Below, piece by piece: positions 35,476 through 43,985 of a stretch of DNA of 64,000 nucleotides. The notes below the pieces were generated by a model, which had not been told where the DNA came from, did not search any database, and saw nothing but the letters and a program-made list of their open reading frames with translations. Made by a program: the position numbers and the translations under genes. Source of the stretch: Proteiniborus sp. MB09-C3 (lineage in GTDB: Bacteria > Bacillota > Clostridia > Tissierellales > Proteiniboraceae); contig NZ_CP127161.1 in NCBI RefSeq assembly GCF_030263895.1, positions 1,984,001 through 2,048,000 of the forward strand, given 5' to 3'. The first letter of the stretch is position 1. Every line of letters begins with the position of its first letter.

Positions 35476-35856
35476 GTGTCGAGAAAAGCTTTTAATGCTA
35501 AGGATGCGGTAGCTGTTGGACCATATTCACATGCTGTTGAATTAGGGGATACAGTCTATTTTTCAGGACAGACTCCTATTGACTCAAATACAGGAAAAAT
35601 TGTAGAAGGTAGTATTATTAAACAAACTGAGCAATGCTTTAAGAACTTATTTAATGTACTTGAAGCTGCTGGATTAAGCTCAGATGACGTAATTAAAGTA
35701 AATGTATTTCTTACTAATATGGAGAATTTTTCAGCTATGAATCAAGTATATGAAAAGCAATTTTCTAATCCATACCCTGCTAGAACCACAATAGGAGTTG
35801 CTTCATTGCCATTAGGGGCACAGGTTGAAATAGAAATGATAGCTAGAAAAAAGTAA
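35476..35856 (+). CDS. ridA: RidA family reactive-imine deaminase
   Basis: 126 aa from GTG 35476 with AGAGGGG upstream; an ATG at 35440 lies before the RBS. YjgF/YER057c/UK114 fold: GPYSHAVELGDTVYFSGQTPID, and near the C terminus PARTTIGVASLPLGAQVEIE with the catalytic Arg that binds the imine carboxylate. RidA hydrolyses 2-aminoacrylate and related imines produced by PLP enzymes. Forms trimers in the cytosol. It is separated from the AP endonuclease gene by 38 bp and may be co-transcribed with it. Confidence 0.93.
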   Translation: MSRKAFNAKDAVAVGPYSHAVELGDTVYFSGQTPIDSNTGKIVEGSIIKQTEQCFKNLFNVLEAAGLSSDDVIKVNVFLTNMENFSAMNQVYEKQFSNPYPARTTIGVASLPLGAQVEIEMIARKK

Positions 35857-35894
35857 AAATTATATAGTAGTAAAATATCAAATATGGAGGTCAA

Positions 35895-36656
35895 ATGATG
35901 AAGCTTGTTTCTTGGAATGTAAATGGACTTAGGGCCTGCGTAAGCAAAGGATTTTTGGATTATTTCAATGAGGTAGATGCAGATATATTCTGTGTTCAGG
36001 AGACCAAATTGCAAGAAGGACAGATAGAGCTAAATCTAGAAGAATATCATCAGTATTGGAATTATGCAGTTAAAAAGGGCTATTCTGGAACAGCAATTTT
36101 TACTAAGAAAGAACCCTTATCTGTAAGATATGGGTTGGATATTGAAGAGCATGATCAGGAGGGAAGGGTAATAGCATTAGAATTTGAAGAATTCTTTTTT
36201 GTTAATGTATATACTCCAAATTCTCAAAGAGAGCTTGCAAGATTAGATTATAGGATGACCTGGGAAGATGCCTTTAGAAATTATCTTAAGGAGCTTGATT
36301 CTATAAAACCAGTTATTTTATGTGGAGACTTAAATGTAGCCCATAAGGAAATAGACCTAAAAAATCCAAGCTCCAATAGAAAAAATGCTGGTTTCACAGA
36401 TGAAGAGCGAGAAAAGATGACTGAACTGCTTAACAATGGTTTCATAGATACATTTAGATACTTTTATCCAGACAAGGAGGATGCCTATTCCTGGTGGTCA
36501 TATATGGGAAAAGCTAGAGAGAGGAATGTGGGCTGGAGAATTGACTATTTTATTGTATCTGAAAGATTGAAGGACAAGTTAAAGGATTCCATGATTTGTC
36601 CAGACATAATGGGTAGTGACCATTGCCCTGTATTGCTAGAAATTTATTTTGACTAG
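35895..36656 (+). CDS. xth: Exodeoxyribonuclease III / AP endonuclease
   Basis: 253 aa, exonuclease III family of the endonuclease-exonuclease-phosphatase fold. Motifs in order: KLVSWNVNGLRA, CVQETKLQ (metal-binding Glu), VNVYTPNSQ, CGDLNVAHKEIDL (catalytic Asp and Asn), WRIDYFIVS, and the terminal GSDHCPVLLEI with Asp-His pair. It incises DNA at abasic sites in base-excision repair. RBS ATGGAGG. A strong bidirectional terminator separates it from convergent sleB. Confidence 0.96.
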   Translation: MMKLVSWNVNGLRACVSKGFLDYFNEVDADIFCVQETKLQEGQIELNLEEYHQYWNYAVKKGYSGTAIFTKKEPLSVRYGLDIEEHDQEGRVIALEFEEFFFVNVYTPNSQRELARLDYRMTWEDAFRNYLKELDSIKPVILCGDLNVAHKEIDLKNPSSNRKNAGFTDEEREKMTELLNNGFIDTFRYFYPDKEDAYSWWSYMGKARERNVGWRIDYFIVSERLKDKLKDSMICPDIMGSDHCPVLLEIYFD

Positions 36657-36663
36657 ATAACAA

Positions 36664-36710
36664 GAGGCGGTTATCCATCATCCTTGTCATTAGGTGATGA
36701 AACCGTCTCT
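36664..36710. terminator. Bidirectional terminator between xth and sleB
   Basis: GAGGCGGTTATCCATCA ... TGATGAAACCGTCTC stem between convergent genes with T-rich right flank. Confidence 0.75.
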
Positions 36711-36736
36711 GTCATTTTTAATTTTTCTTAATCTTA

Positions 36737-37459
36737 CTATTTGTAAAACACGTGATCTCCAATACGTGTTACATATGTCTTGTTATTTACAATCCATTTG
36801 CCTTCTGCTTTATCTGGATTGAAAAAATAAGTTGAATTTCCTACTGGTTTAACACCATTTAATGCATCTTTAGCTGCTTGTACACTTTCTTCTGATGGAG
36901 TATTGTAGATAGTTCCTTCCGCGACAGGACTAAACTGAGGAATACCATTATAGTACTCAAATATTACATCCTTTATCGTGTTAGGAAATTCGCTTGAAAC
37001 GACTCTATTTAAGATAACACTTCCTACAGCTACTTTTCCCCTATATGGTTCAGATCCAGCCTCAGCATGGATTATTCTTGAAAGCCAATACACATTTGTA
37101 GTTTCTGCACTGCTGCCTGAGCTTGTTCCACGTGATACTTGAGTAGATGCTGAAGTTCCATATAATAAGGACTGAGTTTGTTTACCAGCTATACCATCAA
37201 TAGTTATCTTGTTAGCTTTCTGAAAAGCAATTACTGCATTTTCAGTTTTTGGTCCAAAAATACCATCAACATTTCCCGCCCAGAAGCCTTTGTTATTTAG
37301 AGCCTGCTGTAATTTAGATACTTCAGGGCCTCTGCTTCTAAACTTTAATACTACATAAGAATTTGTGCTATTTCCAGCGGCATAGACACTTGTTATGTTC
37401 AGTAAGATTAATACTAGTACTAGGATTGATACAACAATCCTTTTTTGATGTATTTTCAT
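36737..37459 (-). CDS. sleB: Spore cortex-lytic enzyme SleB
   Basis: 240 aa. N-terminal signal peptide (cut near VYA-AGN), peptidoglycan-binding PG_binding_1 domain at about 40-95 ([17 protein letters not shown] ... [16 protein letters not shown]), short Ser/Thr linker, and C-terminal Hydrolase_2 lytic transglycosylase domain at about 125-240 with the catalytic Glu in [10 protein letters not shown]. SleB cuts muramic-delta-lactam cortex during germination. AAGGAAGGAG RBS. It is preceded by a c-di-AMP riboswitch, which is typical of wall-hydrolase genes. Confidence 0.93.
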   Translation of the reverse strand: MKIHQKRIVVSILVLVLILLNITSVYAAGNSTNSYVVLKFRSRGPEVSKLQQALNNKGFWAGNVDGIFGPKTENAVIAFQKANKITIDGIAGKQTQSLLYGTSASTQVSRGTSSGSSAETTNVYWLSRIIHAEAGSEPYRGKVAVGSVILNRVVSSEFPNTIKDVIFEYYNGIPQFSPVAEGTIYNTPSEESVQAAKDALNGVKPVGNSTYFFNPDKAEGKWIVNNKTYVTRIGDHVFYK

Positions 37460-37479
37460 TAGAAAACACTCCTTCCTTT

Positions 37480-37600
37480 TTTGCTTCCGAAGTTAGCTGA
37501 CGGGTTCGGGACAGAAGGCTCCCTACCATGAGATCATGGATTAACCCCTTAATTGGTTCCTCCGTACCTAGAAATCTAGGATTCAGCAAGTATAGTGTTT
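37480..37600 (-). promoter_or_regulatory. ydaO/yuaA-type c-di-AMP riboswitch
   Basis: Read on the minus strand, it contains the conserved blocks GGTACGGAGGAACCA, GGGGTTAATCC, ATGGTAGGG and CCCGTCAGCTAACTTCGG followed by AAGC. These match the ydaO aptamer consensus in order and spacing. It ends about 20 bp before the sleB ATG. The known class is an OFF switch that binds two c-di-AMP. No terminator stem was resolved by eye. Confidence 0.9.
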
Positions 37601-37797
37601 TTGCATAGTAATTATTATACAGACCTTAAATTATTATGTCAACCAATATTCGAAATAAGGAATAAATTGCCGCTGCATCCATACTAAGCTGATATGGCCT
37701 TATTATCATATAAAACAGTGTCAAGCTATATAATAGTATAGAGATATGTTATAAAATAAAAATAGCAGCAAAAGTAATTATTGAATAGGAGGACAAG

Positions 37798-38589
37798 ATG
37801 ATTAAAAGTAGTAAGGTTATCAATAGCATCAAGATTATATCCTTAGTAGCGATAGTCATATTAATGTCCTTATTAATAATAAAAGAAAAAAACCATAGGA
37901 ATATTCAGGGCATAGATGAAGAACCATCATTGCCTAATAATAGCCTACTAGCTTTCAACACTCCTTATGAAGAATATGATGATACAAAGAATGATGAGAA
38001 TACCGCACCGGTTTTTATGTATAGCATTTTATCAGAGGAGATTACAGAAAAAATAGTAGGGGTATCTTGGAGGGAAAATACACCTGTAAAGCTAGATGAG
38101 CTTTCATATATAAAAGTTACATATTGGGGATTTGATGATAATGAATGTATGGGAGAGATGGTAGTTCATAAGAAATTAGCACAAGAGGTTATCGACATAT
38201 TTAAAGAGCTCTATGATAAGAAATTTCCCATAGGGAAGATTAGGCTAATTGATGACTACGATGCAAATGATGAGCTATCAATGGCAGATAACAATACATC
38301 TGCTTTCTGCTCAAGAGAAGTAACTGGAAAAAAAGAAGTGTTTTCAAACCATAGCTATGGTATAGCCATAGATATAAATCCAATTCAAAATCCCTATGTA
38401 AAAGGAGATATAGTACTTCCAGAAGAAGGCAGTATGTATCTAGATAGGGGCAATGTACGAAAAGGTATGATAACGAGAGATGATACATGCTATAATGCAT
38501 TTAAAAGTAGAGGCTGGACTTGGGGAGGAGAATGGAATGGTTTAAAAGATTATCAGCATTTTGAAAAGGACATAGAAATCACTAGATAA
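37798..38589 (+). CDS. M15-family peptidase (VanY/CwlK-like), membrane-anchored
   Basis: 263 aa. One N-terminal membrane anchor (residues about 10-30), then a roughly 100-residue linker, then a peptidase M15_4 domain. Zinc ligands fit NHSYGIAIDINP (His and Asp) and DYQHFE (His), and the family tail MITRDDTCYNAFKSRGWTWGGEW is clear. Such enzymes are L,D- or D,D-endo/carboxypeptidases acting on peptidoglycan stem peptides outside the cell. Exact cleavage specificity is not readable. AGGAGG RBS; single-gene unit ended by a terminator interrupted by a MITE. Confidence 0.9.
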   Translation: MIKSSKVINSIKIISLVAIVILMSLLIIKEKNHRNIQGIDEEPSLPNNSLLAFNTPYEEYDDTKNDENTAPVFMYSILSEEITEKIVGVSWRENTPVKLDELSYIKVTYWGFDDNECMGEMVVHKKLAQEVIDIFKELYDKKFPIGKIRLIDDYDANDELSMADNNTSAFCSREVTGKKEVFSNHSYGIAIDINPIQNPYVKGDIVLPEEGSMYLDRGNVRKGMITRDDTCYNAFKSRGWTWGGEWNGLKDYQHFEKDIEITR

Positions 38590-38601
38590 TAATCAAAGAA
38601 G

Positions 38602-38760
38602 CCCCATGTTTAAAAGAGACCACTGAAAAAGTCTGTTTTTTTGATTGTCATTCTGAGACGTAGTTGAAGAATCTTATGTTTTCAATGCATGAGAGATCCT
38701 TCGCTGACACTCAGGATGACAAAAGGATTTTTTCAGTGGTCTCGTTTAAAACGGGGTTTT
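38602..38760 (+). terminator. Terminator split by a MITE insertion
   Basis: GCCCC (38601-38605) and CGGGGTTTTT (38752 on) would form an ordinary terminator with loop ATGTTTAAAA. The loop now holds the 128-bp element at 38616-38743. The insert is itself a long hairpin, so the terminator may still fold. Confidence 0.7.
38616..38743 (+). mobile_element. MITE-like element with 8-bp target duplication
   Basis: Terminal inverted repeats GAGACCACTGAAAAA and TTTTTCAGTGGTCTC are perfect. The interior has TGTCATTCTGAGACGTAGTT, then GAAGAATCT on the left arm and its partner AGAGATCCTTCGCT...CAGGATGACA on the right. Perfect 8-bp direct repeats GTTTAAAA (38608-38615 and 38744-38751) flank it. No coding capacity. 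Confidence 0.85.
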
Positions 38761-38926
38761 TCAATATCTTGACACATGTACTAAAGCTTTTGTGCTGAAA
38801 ATAAAAAATTTAAACCTATTAATTTGATTTAAAATCAATTATAATATCATAGATAGTGTGATTACAGGCAATAAATTAATATGATGGAAGAAAAATAATT
38901 CACTTACTAGATTAGGAGTTTTAACA

Positions 38927-40171
38927 ATGGAAAAATATTTTTTTGATTGGAAAGAATATACATTAGAAAATGGATTTAAAATAGTTTCTATAAAAAAAGA
39001 TACAGAGCTTTGCTCTATACAATTAGGAATTGATGTAGGTGCTGTAAATGAAGAGGAAAATGAAAAAGGTCTTTGTCATTTTATTGAGCATATGCTTTTT
39101 AAAGGCACAAAATCTAGAACAAATATTGATATAGATCAGGATTTAGAAGATAGGGCAGGTTCCTATAATGCTTATACAACTTATACATCTACAGTATTTT
39201 CAATTACAGCTCTTTTTCAAGAGTTTGATCCATCTATAGAAATATTATCAGATATTATTAAAAATTCTACCTTTCCTTCTGAAGAAATAGAAAAGGAAAG
39301 AGGAGTTATATTAGCTGAATTTAGAAACAGCTACGATGATGTGGAGCATTTTAGCTTTAATAAAGTAAACAGCATAGGCTTTGAAAAAAGCCCATTGAGA
39401 TATGATATATTAGGGAAAGAAAGCATTATTAAAAATGTTACGAGAAATGAAATAATGTCATTTTATAATAAATATTACATTCCGAATAATACTGTTATAA
39501 GCATAGTGTCTCCATTAGAGCATGAGGAAGTTCTTGAAAAGGTAAAGGGATATTTTAGCCATTGGCAGGGCAAAGAACTAATGAAGAAAGATGTTATAGT
39601 TGAAAAAAATCGTGGCATTGAAGTCACCTCACGCAAGAAAGAAATTGAGCAGAATACCATTGTATATCTTTATACCTTTTATAGCCTTACGAGAGACGAA
39701 GAACTTGCATTAGAGATACTAAATCATAAACTTGGTGAAAGTGCTAATTCAATCCTTTTTAGGGCTTTAAGAGAGGAGAAAGGTATATCATATGACATAT
39801 ATTCAGAAATAGATGTTACTGACTATATGAAGACTTTATATATCTACTGCTCAGCATCAGAGGATGACATTTTAGAAGCTAAGAAAACAATAGATAATTG
39901 CATAGAAAATATAGTAGGCAAACATATAATGATAGATGAGAGGAATATAAATTTAATGAAAAAAGTGATGAAGACGGGAATAGCTTCAATTCTCGAAGAC
40001 TCTGAAGGACTATGTAATTATGCACTTCATCAGAAGCTAATGAAAAGAAAAATAGATGGATTTTCCGAGGACTTAGAGGCATTAGACAATATCAAAGCAG
40101 AAGATGTATATAAAGCAGCAGAGAAAGTTTTGTCTAATCCTACTATTCATATACTTGTCAATCAAGGCTGA
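38927..40171 (+). CDS. M16-family zinc peptidase (pitrilysin/processing-peptidase-like)
   Basis: 414 aa. Inverted zinc motif HFIEHMLFKGT (HxxEH, about residue 46), with the third ligand Glu in EKERGVILAEF about 75 residues on. Two M16 halves are recognisable (GYYIPNNTV-like loop IPNNTVISIV, and the C-terminal LREEKGISYDIYSEI motif). Clostridial relatives near polynucleotide phosphorylase are annotated as processing peptidases, but here it stands alone. Cytosolic, no signal peptide. Substrate unknown. Confidence 0.92.
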   Translation: MEKYFFDWKEYTLENGFKIVSIKKDTELCSIQLGIDVGAVNEEENEKGLCHFIEHMLFKGTKSRTNIDIDQDLEDRAGSYNAYTTYTSTVFSITALFQEFDPSIEILSDIIKNSTFPSEEIEKERGVILAEFRNSYDDVEHFSFNKVNSIGFEKSPLRYDILGKESIIKNVTRNEIMSFYNKYYIPNNTVISIVSPLEHEEVLEKVKGYFSHWQGKELMKKDVIVEKNRGIEVTSRKKEIEQNTIVYLYTFYSLTRDEELALEILNHKLGESANSILFRALREEKGISYDIYSEIDVTDYMKTLYIYCSASEDDILEAKKTIDNCIENIVGKHIMIDERNINLMKKVMKTGIASILEDSEGLCNYALHQKLMKRKIDGFSEDLEALDNIKAEDVYKAAEKVLSNPTIHILVNQG

Positions 40172-40228
40172 TAAAAATCATGCCAGTACATGTGCCTCTG
40201 AGAGCCACTAGAATGTTTCAAATTCATT

Positions 40229-40350
40229 ATTTGTCATATTGAAGCACAATCGAAGAATCTCATGTTTTCGACACATAGAGATTCTTCGACAACCTTAGTA
40301 TCTGTCCGTTAGGACAAAAATTAGGGATGTTCCTTGGACCAACTTAAATT
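40229..40350 (+). repeat. Degenerate copies of two dispersed repeats
   Basis: 40231-40292 contains TTGTCATATTGAAG ... CGAAGAATCTC ... GAGATTCTTCG, a decayed relative of the 38616 MITE interior. 40301-40345 (CTGTCCGTTAGGACA then AAATTAGGGATGTTCCTT) matches 62471-62515 in inverted orientation. No gene in 40172-40407. Confidence 0.6.
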
Positions 40351-40407
40351 TTTATCTGTAAAGATAATATTTAAGAGTGCTCTTTGAGCTAATGCTCAAT
40401 ATGATAA

Positions 40408-40446
40408 AATAGGACTTTTTAGTAGATCTAGAAGAACCCTATTTTT
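40408..40446. terminator. Terminator between M16 peptidase and asd
   Basis: AAAATAGG ... CCCTATTTTTTAT stem between convergent genes. Confidence 0.65.
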
Positions 40447-41438
40447 TATAAATTTACTGCTACCAATTCTGCTATCTGTACCGCATTTGTGGCAGCACCT
40501 TTCCTGACATTGTCAGCAACAACCCACATATTTATTCCATTTTCAACACTAAAATCTCTTCTTATTCTACCTACATATACTAGATCAGTTCCATCTGCAT
40601 TTATTGGCATAGGATACATGTTGTTTGCGACTTCATCTTGAACAATTATACCTTTGCTATTATTTAGAATTTTATAGATATCATCTATTTCAAATGGATT
40701 TTCAAATTCGAGATTTGCAGATACACTATGGCAATTTCTCACAGGGACCCTAACTGTTGTGGCAGTTATTCGCAGAGTATCATCATTTAATATTTTTTGT
40801 GTTTCCTCAATCATTTTTATCTCTTCTTTTGTATAACCATTATCCATAAAAGTATCTATATGCGGAATGCAATTATAGGCAATAGGATGAGGATATTTTT
40901 TATTTGGAAGACACTTTAATCCATTCTCTAAATCCATAATTCCACCAACACCTGAGCCAGAAACAGCTTGATAAGTTGAATATACTATTCTCTTTATTTT
41001 ATAGGCATCATGAAGTGGCTTTAAAGGTACTACTACTTGTATTGTGGAGCAGTTGGGATTTGAGATAATCCCCTTATGCCATTTTACATCTTGGGGATTT
41101 ACCTCGGGTACAATAAGAGGCACATCTTTTTCCATTCTCCATGCACTGCTATTATCTATTACGACTATATCACTTTCCTTGGCTATTGGAGCATATTTTT
41201 TACTTATGTCGCCACCAGCAGAGAAAAGCGCAATATCTATATCCTTGCTGAAGGAAGAGTCATTTAATTCTTCAACAATATATTCTGCATTGTTAAATAT
41301 TACTTTAGTATCCTTAGATTTAGATGAGGCATAAAGATATAAATTGTTTATAGGAAAAGCTCTTTCCTCTAGTATCTTAAGAATTGTTCTCCCTACCATT
41401 CCTGTAGCGCCTACAACTGCCACATTTAGTTTTTTCAA
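40446..41438 (-). CDS. asd: Aspartate-semialdehyde dehydrogenase
   Basis: 330 aa. NADPH-dependent enzyme converting aspartyl phosphate to aspartate semialdehyde for lysine, DAP, methionine and threonine synthesis. NADP-binding AVVGATGMVGRTI at the N terminus, catalytic Cys in SNPNCSTIQ (about 129), substrate Arg/His in VRVPVRNCHS. TTG start preceded by GGAGGTGG. Not next to dapA or lysC, unlike many Clostridia. No lysine riboswitch was found in its leader. Confidence 0.95.
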   Translation of the reverse strand: MKKLNVAVVGATGMVGRTILKILEERAFPINNLYLYASSKSKDTKVIFNNAEYIVEELNDSSFSKDIDIALFSAGGDISKKYAPIAKESDIVVIDNSSAWRMEKDVPLIVPEVNPQDVKWHKGIISNPNCSTIQVVVPLKPLHDAYKIKRIVYSTYQAVSGSGVGGIMDLENGLKCLPNKKYPHPIAYNCIPHIDTFMDNGYTKEEIKMIEETQKILNDDTLRITATTVRVPVRNCHSVSANLEFENPFEIDDIYKILNNSKGIIVQDEVANNMYPMPINADGTDLVYVGRIRRDFSVENGINMWVVADNVRKGAATNAVQIAELVAVNL

Positions 41439-41578
41439 ATAAAACCACCTCCATAAAGTCCTTTAATCTAAAAAAATCTATTTATAAATTCATTTTTTAA
41501 AGAAAATCCTCTAAGCATATAGATATATTATACTGTAAAATACAGGTATTGATAAATGCTTTCTAAATTTGAAAATTA

Positions 41579-41622
41579 ACTAAAGAGAGGACCATATGTA
41601 GCCCTCTCTTTAGTTTTTCAGC
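41579..41622. terminator. Terminator hairpin between asd leader and small ORF
   Basis: AACTAAAGAGAGG ... CCCTCTCTTTAGTTTTT, an excellent stem with a T tract on the plus strand. The A-rich left flank (AAATTAACTAAAG) is only a weak T tract for the minus-strand small gene at 41679-41804. Confidence 0.7.
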
Positions 41623-41678
41623 TGCTTCATAAGTGACTTGCACGAAATTAAAGACTTTAGTAATCTGATTAAAGTAGT

Positions 41679-41804
41679 TTAGTATTTACCGAATCCATCA
41701 CCAAATAAGAAGAATATAACTACTATTATAAGTATGATAAATATTAGACTATCATCGGATTCGCCGCCAAGTAGCCCACTAAATAGACTCTTGTTTTCCG
41801 CCAT
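41679..41804 (-). CDS. Small hydrophobic protein, 41 aa
   Basis: ATG at 41804 (minus strand) with AGGAGG about seven bases upstream. The product begins MAENKSLFSGLLGGESDDS and is followed by one strongly hydrophobic helix of about 16 residues (IFIILIIVVIFFLF), ending GDGFGKY. It resembles in style the short YjcZ/membrane-anchored sporulation peptides common in Firmicutes, but I cannot assign a family. The strong RBS and a downstream hairpin support a real gene. Confidence 0.7.
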   Translation of the reverse strand: MAENKSLFSGLLGGESDDSLIFIILIIVVIFFLFGDGFGKY

Positions 41805-42006
41805 GTACTTAACCTCCTAATAAAAAATAATATATGTAATATTATCTTATGAAAAAGTAATTTTTTGGTGCAAATAATATTTTTTTAAATACTTTCAAGT
41901 ACAAGATATTTATGATATCATTGTAATAATAATATTTAGACACCTTTTTTATTCTAAAAATATAAAATCAAATATGAATATAGATTATGTTTAAGGAGGT
42001 TAAAGG

Positions 42007-42576
42007 ATGGATCTGCTAAAGAAGAAAATATTAGAAGAAGGCAGTGTTGAAGAAGGCAATATTTTAAAAGTCGATAGCTTTTTAAATCATCAATTAGACA
42101 TTGCTTTTTTAAATGAAGCTGGAAAAGAGTTTAAAAGACTTTTTGCTGATAGAAAAATCACAAAAATACTCACTCTTGAAACATCAGGAATAGCCATAGC
42201 AAGCATAGCAGCACAATATTTTAATGTACCAGTAGTATTTGCAAAAAAAATTGCAACAAAGAATCTTGATAGGGAAACTTATGAAAGTGATGTTTTTTCT
42301 TATACTAAGGGTAGGACATATAAGATTAAGGTATCAAAAAAATATATAAATAAGGACGATCATATCCTTATTATTGATGATTTCTTAGCAAATGCGCAGG
42401 CAGCATTAGGACTTATGGATATTATTAATAAAGGTGGAGCTACTCTAGAGGGTATAGGAATAGTTATAGAAAAAGGCTTTCAGGATGGAGGACAGCTTTT
42501 AAGAGAACAGGGTGTTAATTTAAAATCCCTAGTTATAATAGACTCATTTGAAAATGGTAAAGTAAAATTTAGATAA
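42007..42576 (+). CDS. xpt: Xanthine phosphoribosyltransferase
   Basis: 189 aa, normal for Xpt. It salvages xanthine to XMP using PRPP. N-terminal MDLLKKKILEEG and KVDSFLNHQLD are Xpt-specific; TLETSGIAIA and the PRPP loop HILIIDDFLANAQA (about 118-131) are present. RBS AAGGAGG. No purine riboswitch is visible in the 200-bp leader, unlike B. subtilis xpt. Followed directly by a terminator. Confidence 0.95.
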   Translation: MDLLKKKILEEGSVEEGNILKVDSFLNHQLDIAFLNEAGKEFKRLFADRKITKILTLETSGIAIASIAAQYFNVPVVFAKKIATKNLDRETYESDVFSYTKGRTYKIKVSKKYINKDDHILIIDDFLANAQAALGLMDIINKGGATLEGIGIVIEKGFQDGGQLLREQGVNLKSLVIIDSFENGKVKFR

Positions 42577-42603
42577 AAAATCAGAGATTTCTCTGATTTT
42601 TTT
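42575..42603 (+). terminator. Terminator of xpt
   Basis: AAAAAATCAGAGATTTCTCT then GATTTTTTT: short GC-poor stem with long T tract, right after the stop. Confidence 0.8.
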
Positions 42604-42650
42604 GCTTTAAAATGCCTTGTCTTTAGATTATCATAGTATCATAAGGTGAG

Positions 42651-42680
42651 TTGATTTATCTAGCTGATAAGTAGTATAAT
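42651..42680 (+). promoter_or_regulatory. Sigma-70-type promoter for alarmone synthetase gene
   Basis: TTGATT (42651-42656), 18-bp spacer, TATAAT (42675-42680), about 100 bp before the start. Confidence 0.55.
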
Positions 42681-42782
42681 ATTTTTAGAGTTTATAAATA
42701 CCTATTAAATAAATGTTTGCTAGTTAGGTAATATGCTTTTATACAGTGGGAATAATAAGGCAGAAGGTAGGGGAGAGATATT

Positions 42783-43562
42783 ATGATATTTTATTGGGAA
42801 AAAATTTTGATACCATATGAACAAGCTGTAGAGGAGCTTAAGGTCAAATTTAAAGGTATAAGAAATGAATATAGAAGACTTGATGAATATTCTCCTATTG
42901 AATTTGTTACTGGTAGAGTAAAGGCTATTTCTAGTATCTTAGATAAGGCCAGACGAAGAAATGTACCCCTAGAAAGAGTTGAAGAAGAGATTGAGGATAT
43001 TGCTGGGATACGTATCATGTGTCAGCTAGTAGATGACATTGAAAAGGTTGTTGAGCTTATAAGGAGCAGAGATGGCAAGGATTTAAGAATTGTAGAGGAA
43101 AGAGATTACATAACTAATATTAAAGAAAGTGGATATAGAAGCTATCACATTATCATTAAATATAAAGTTCATACTGTTTTTGGTGAGAAGGAAATATTAG
43201 CAGAAATACAAATAAGAACATTGGCTATGAACTTTTGGGCTACTATTGAACATTCCCTAAATTATAAGTTTTCTAGAAATATACCAGAGGATGTAAAGGA
43301 ACGGCTTAAAAATGCAGCCGAGGCAGCATTTTTACTTGATCAAGAGATGTCTGAAATTAAAGATGAGATTACTGATGCTCAAGAAATTTTTCAGCTAAAA
43401 TCATCATTGATTGTCGATATATTGAAAAAGATTCAAAACCTTTATTTTACTGGAAAGATTAAGGAAATAGAGGGTATTCAAGAAAGATTCCTTGTGCTTC
43501 AGGAGCATGGAAGTGTAGCTGAACTGAGAAGGTTTAGCAAAGAACTAGATGAGATGCTCTAA
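42783..43562 (+). CDS. Small alarmone synthetase (RelA/SpoT synthetase domain, RelQ/YjbM-like)
   Basis: 259 aa. A single RelA_SpoT nucleotidyltransferase domain: FVTGRVKAISSILDKARRR, DIAGIRIMCQLVDDI, ESGYRSYHIIIKY and ILAEIQIRTLAMNFWATIEHSLNYKF. There is no HD hydrolase, TGS or ACT domain. It makes (p)ppGpp from ATP and GTP or GDP. It is about 45 residues longer at the C terminus than B. subtilis YjbM (SasB), with a helical extension after the conserved domain. Own promoter. Confidence 0.92.
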   Translation: MIFYWEKILIPYEQAVEELKVKFKGIRNEYRRLDEYSPIEFVTGRVKAISSILDKARRRNVPLERVEEEIEDIAGIRIMCQLVDDIEKVVELIRSRDGKDLRIVEERDYITNIKESGYRSYHIIIKYKVHTVFGEKEILAEIQIRTLAMNFWATIEHSLNYKFSRNIPEDVKERLKNAAEAAFLLDQEMSEIKDEITDAQEIFQLKSSLIVDILKKIQNLYFTGKIKEIEGIQERFLVLQEHGSVAELRRFSKELDEML

Positions 43563-43646
43563 TATTTAATATTTTTTAGCATGTTTTGGTTAATATTTTG
43601 TTTTTAGGGTAACATAATAGAAAATATTAATATTGGGGGAAAGACA

Positions 43647-43970
43647 ATGGATAGAATTGAAAAGAATTTTAAGTATTTTTTAGATAAGTATGGAGATATA
43701 TACGAGGCATATGAAAATTATGGACAAAAGGTACATAATGACGGTGGACCCCTTGATGAAAAGACTCGCTGGCTAATAAAGACAGCAATTTCAGCAGCGT
43801 GTAAGCATCATTATTCCGTAAGAACTCATATTAGAAAGGCTCTAAAAAATGGATGTACAAGAGATGAAATCGAACATGCACTTATGCTAGTAGCACCAAC
43901 AGCAGGCTTTCCTGCATTTATGGAAGCGCTTATGTGTCTAAGAGAAGAACTTGATGAGGATGCATTATAA
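43647..43970 (+). CDS. Carboxymuconolactone decarboxylase (AhpD-like) family protein
   Basis: 107 aa CMD-domain protein. The helix that carries ExxxCxxC...H in AhpD reads AISAACKHHYSVRTHIRKAL here: one Cys and the His are kept, but the second redox Cys is replaced by a residue of KHHYS. So a classical AhpD disulfide-reductase role is doubtful. Family members also include gamma-carboxymuconolactone decarboxylases and uncharacterised redox proteins. GGGGGA RBS. Followed by a terminator that houses a MITE. Confidence 0.85.
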   Translation: MDRIEKNFKYFLDKYGDIYEAYENYGQKVHNDGGPLDEKTRWLIKTAISAACKHHYSVRTHIRKALKNGCTRDEIEHALMLVAPTAGFPAFMEALMCLREELDEDAL

Positions 43971-43985
43971 GAACGGCAAATTAGA

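Noticed and set aside
37460-37625. Small protein frame on the minus strand overlapping the sleB leader
   Set aside because: The region is fully explained by the c-di-AMP aptamer, and the frame continues into sleB out of phase.
41820-42006. Possible purine riboswitch before xpt
   Set aside because: The leader is AT-rich and lacks the TATGG/CTACC-type loops of the aptamer.
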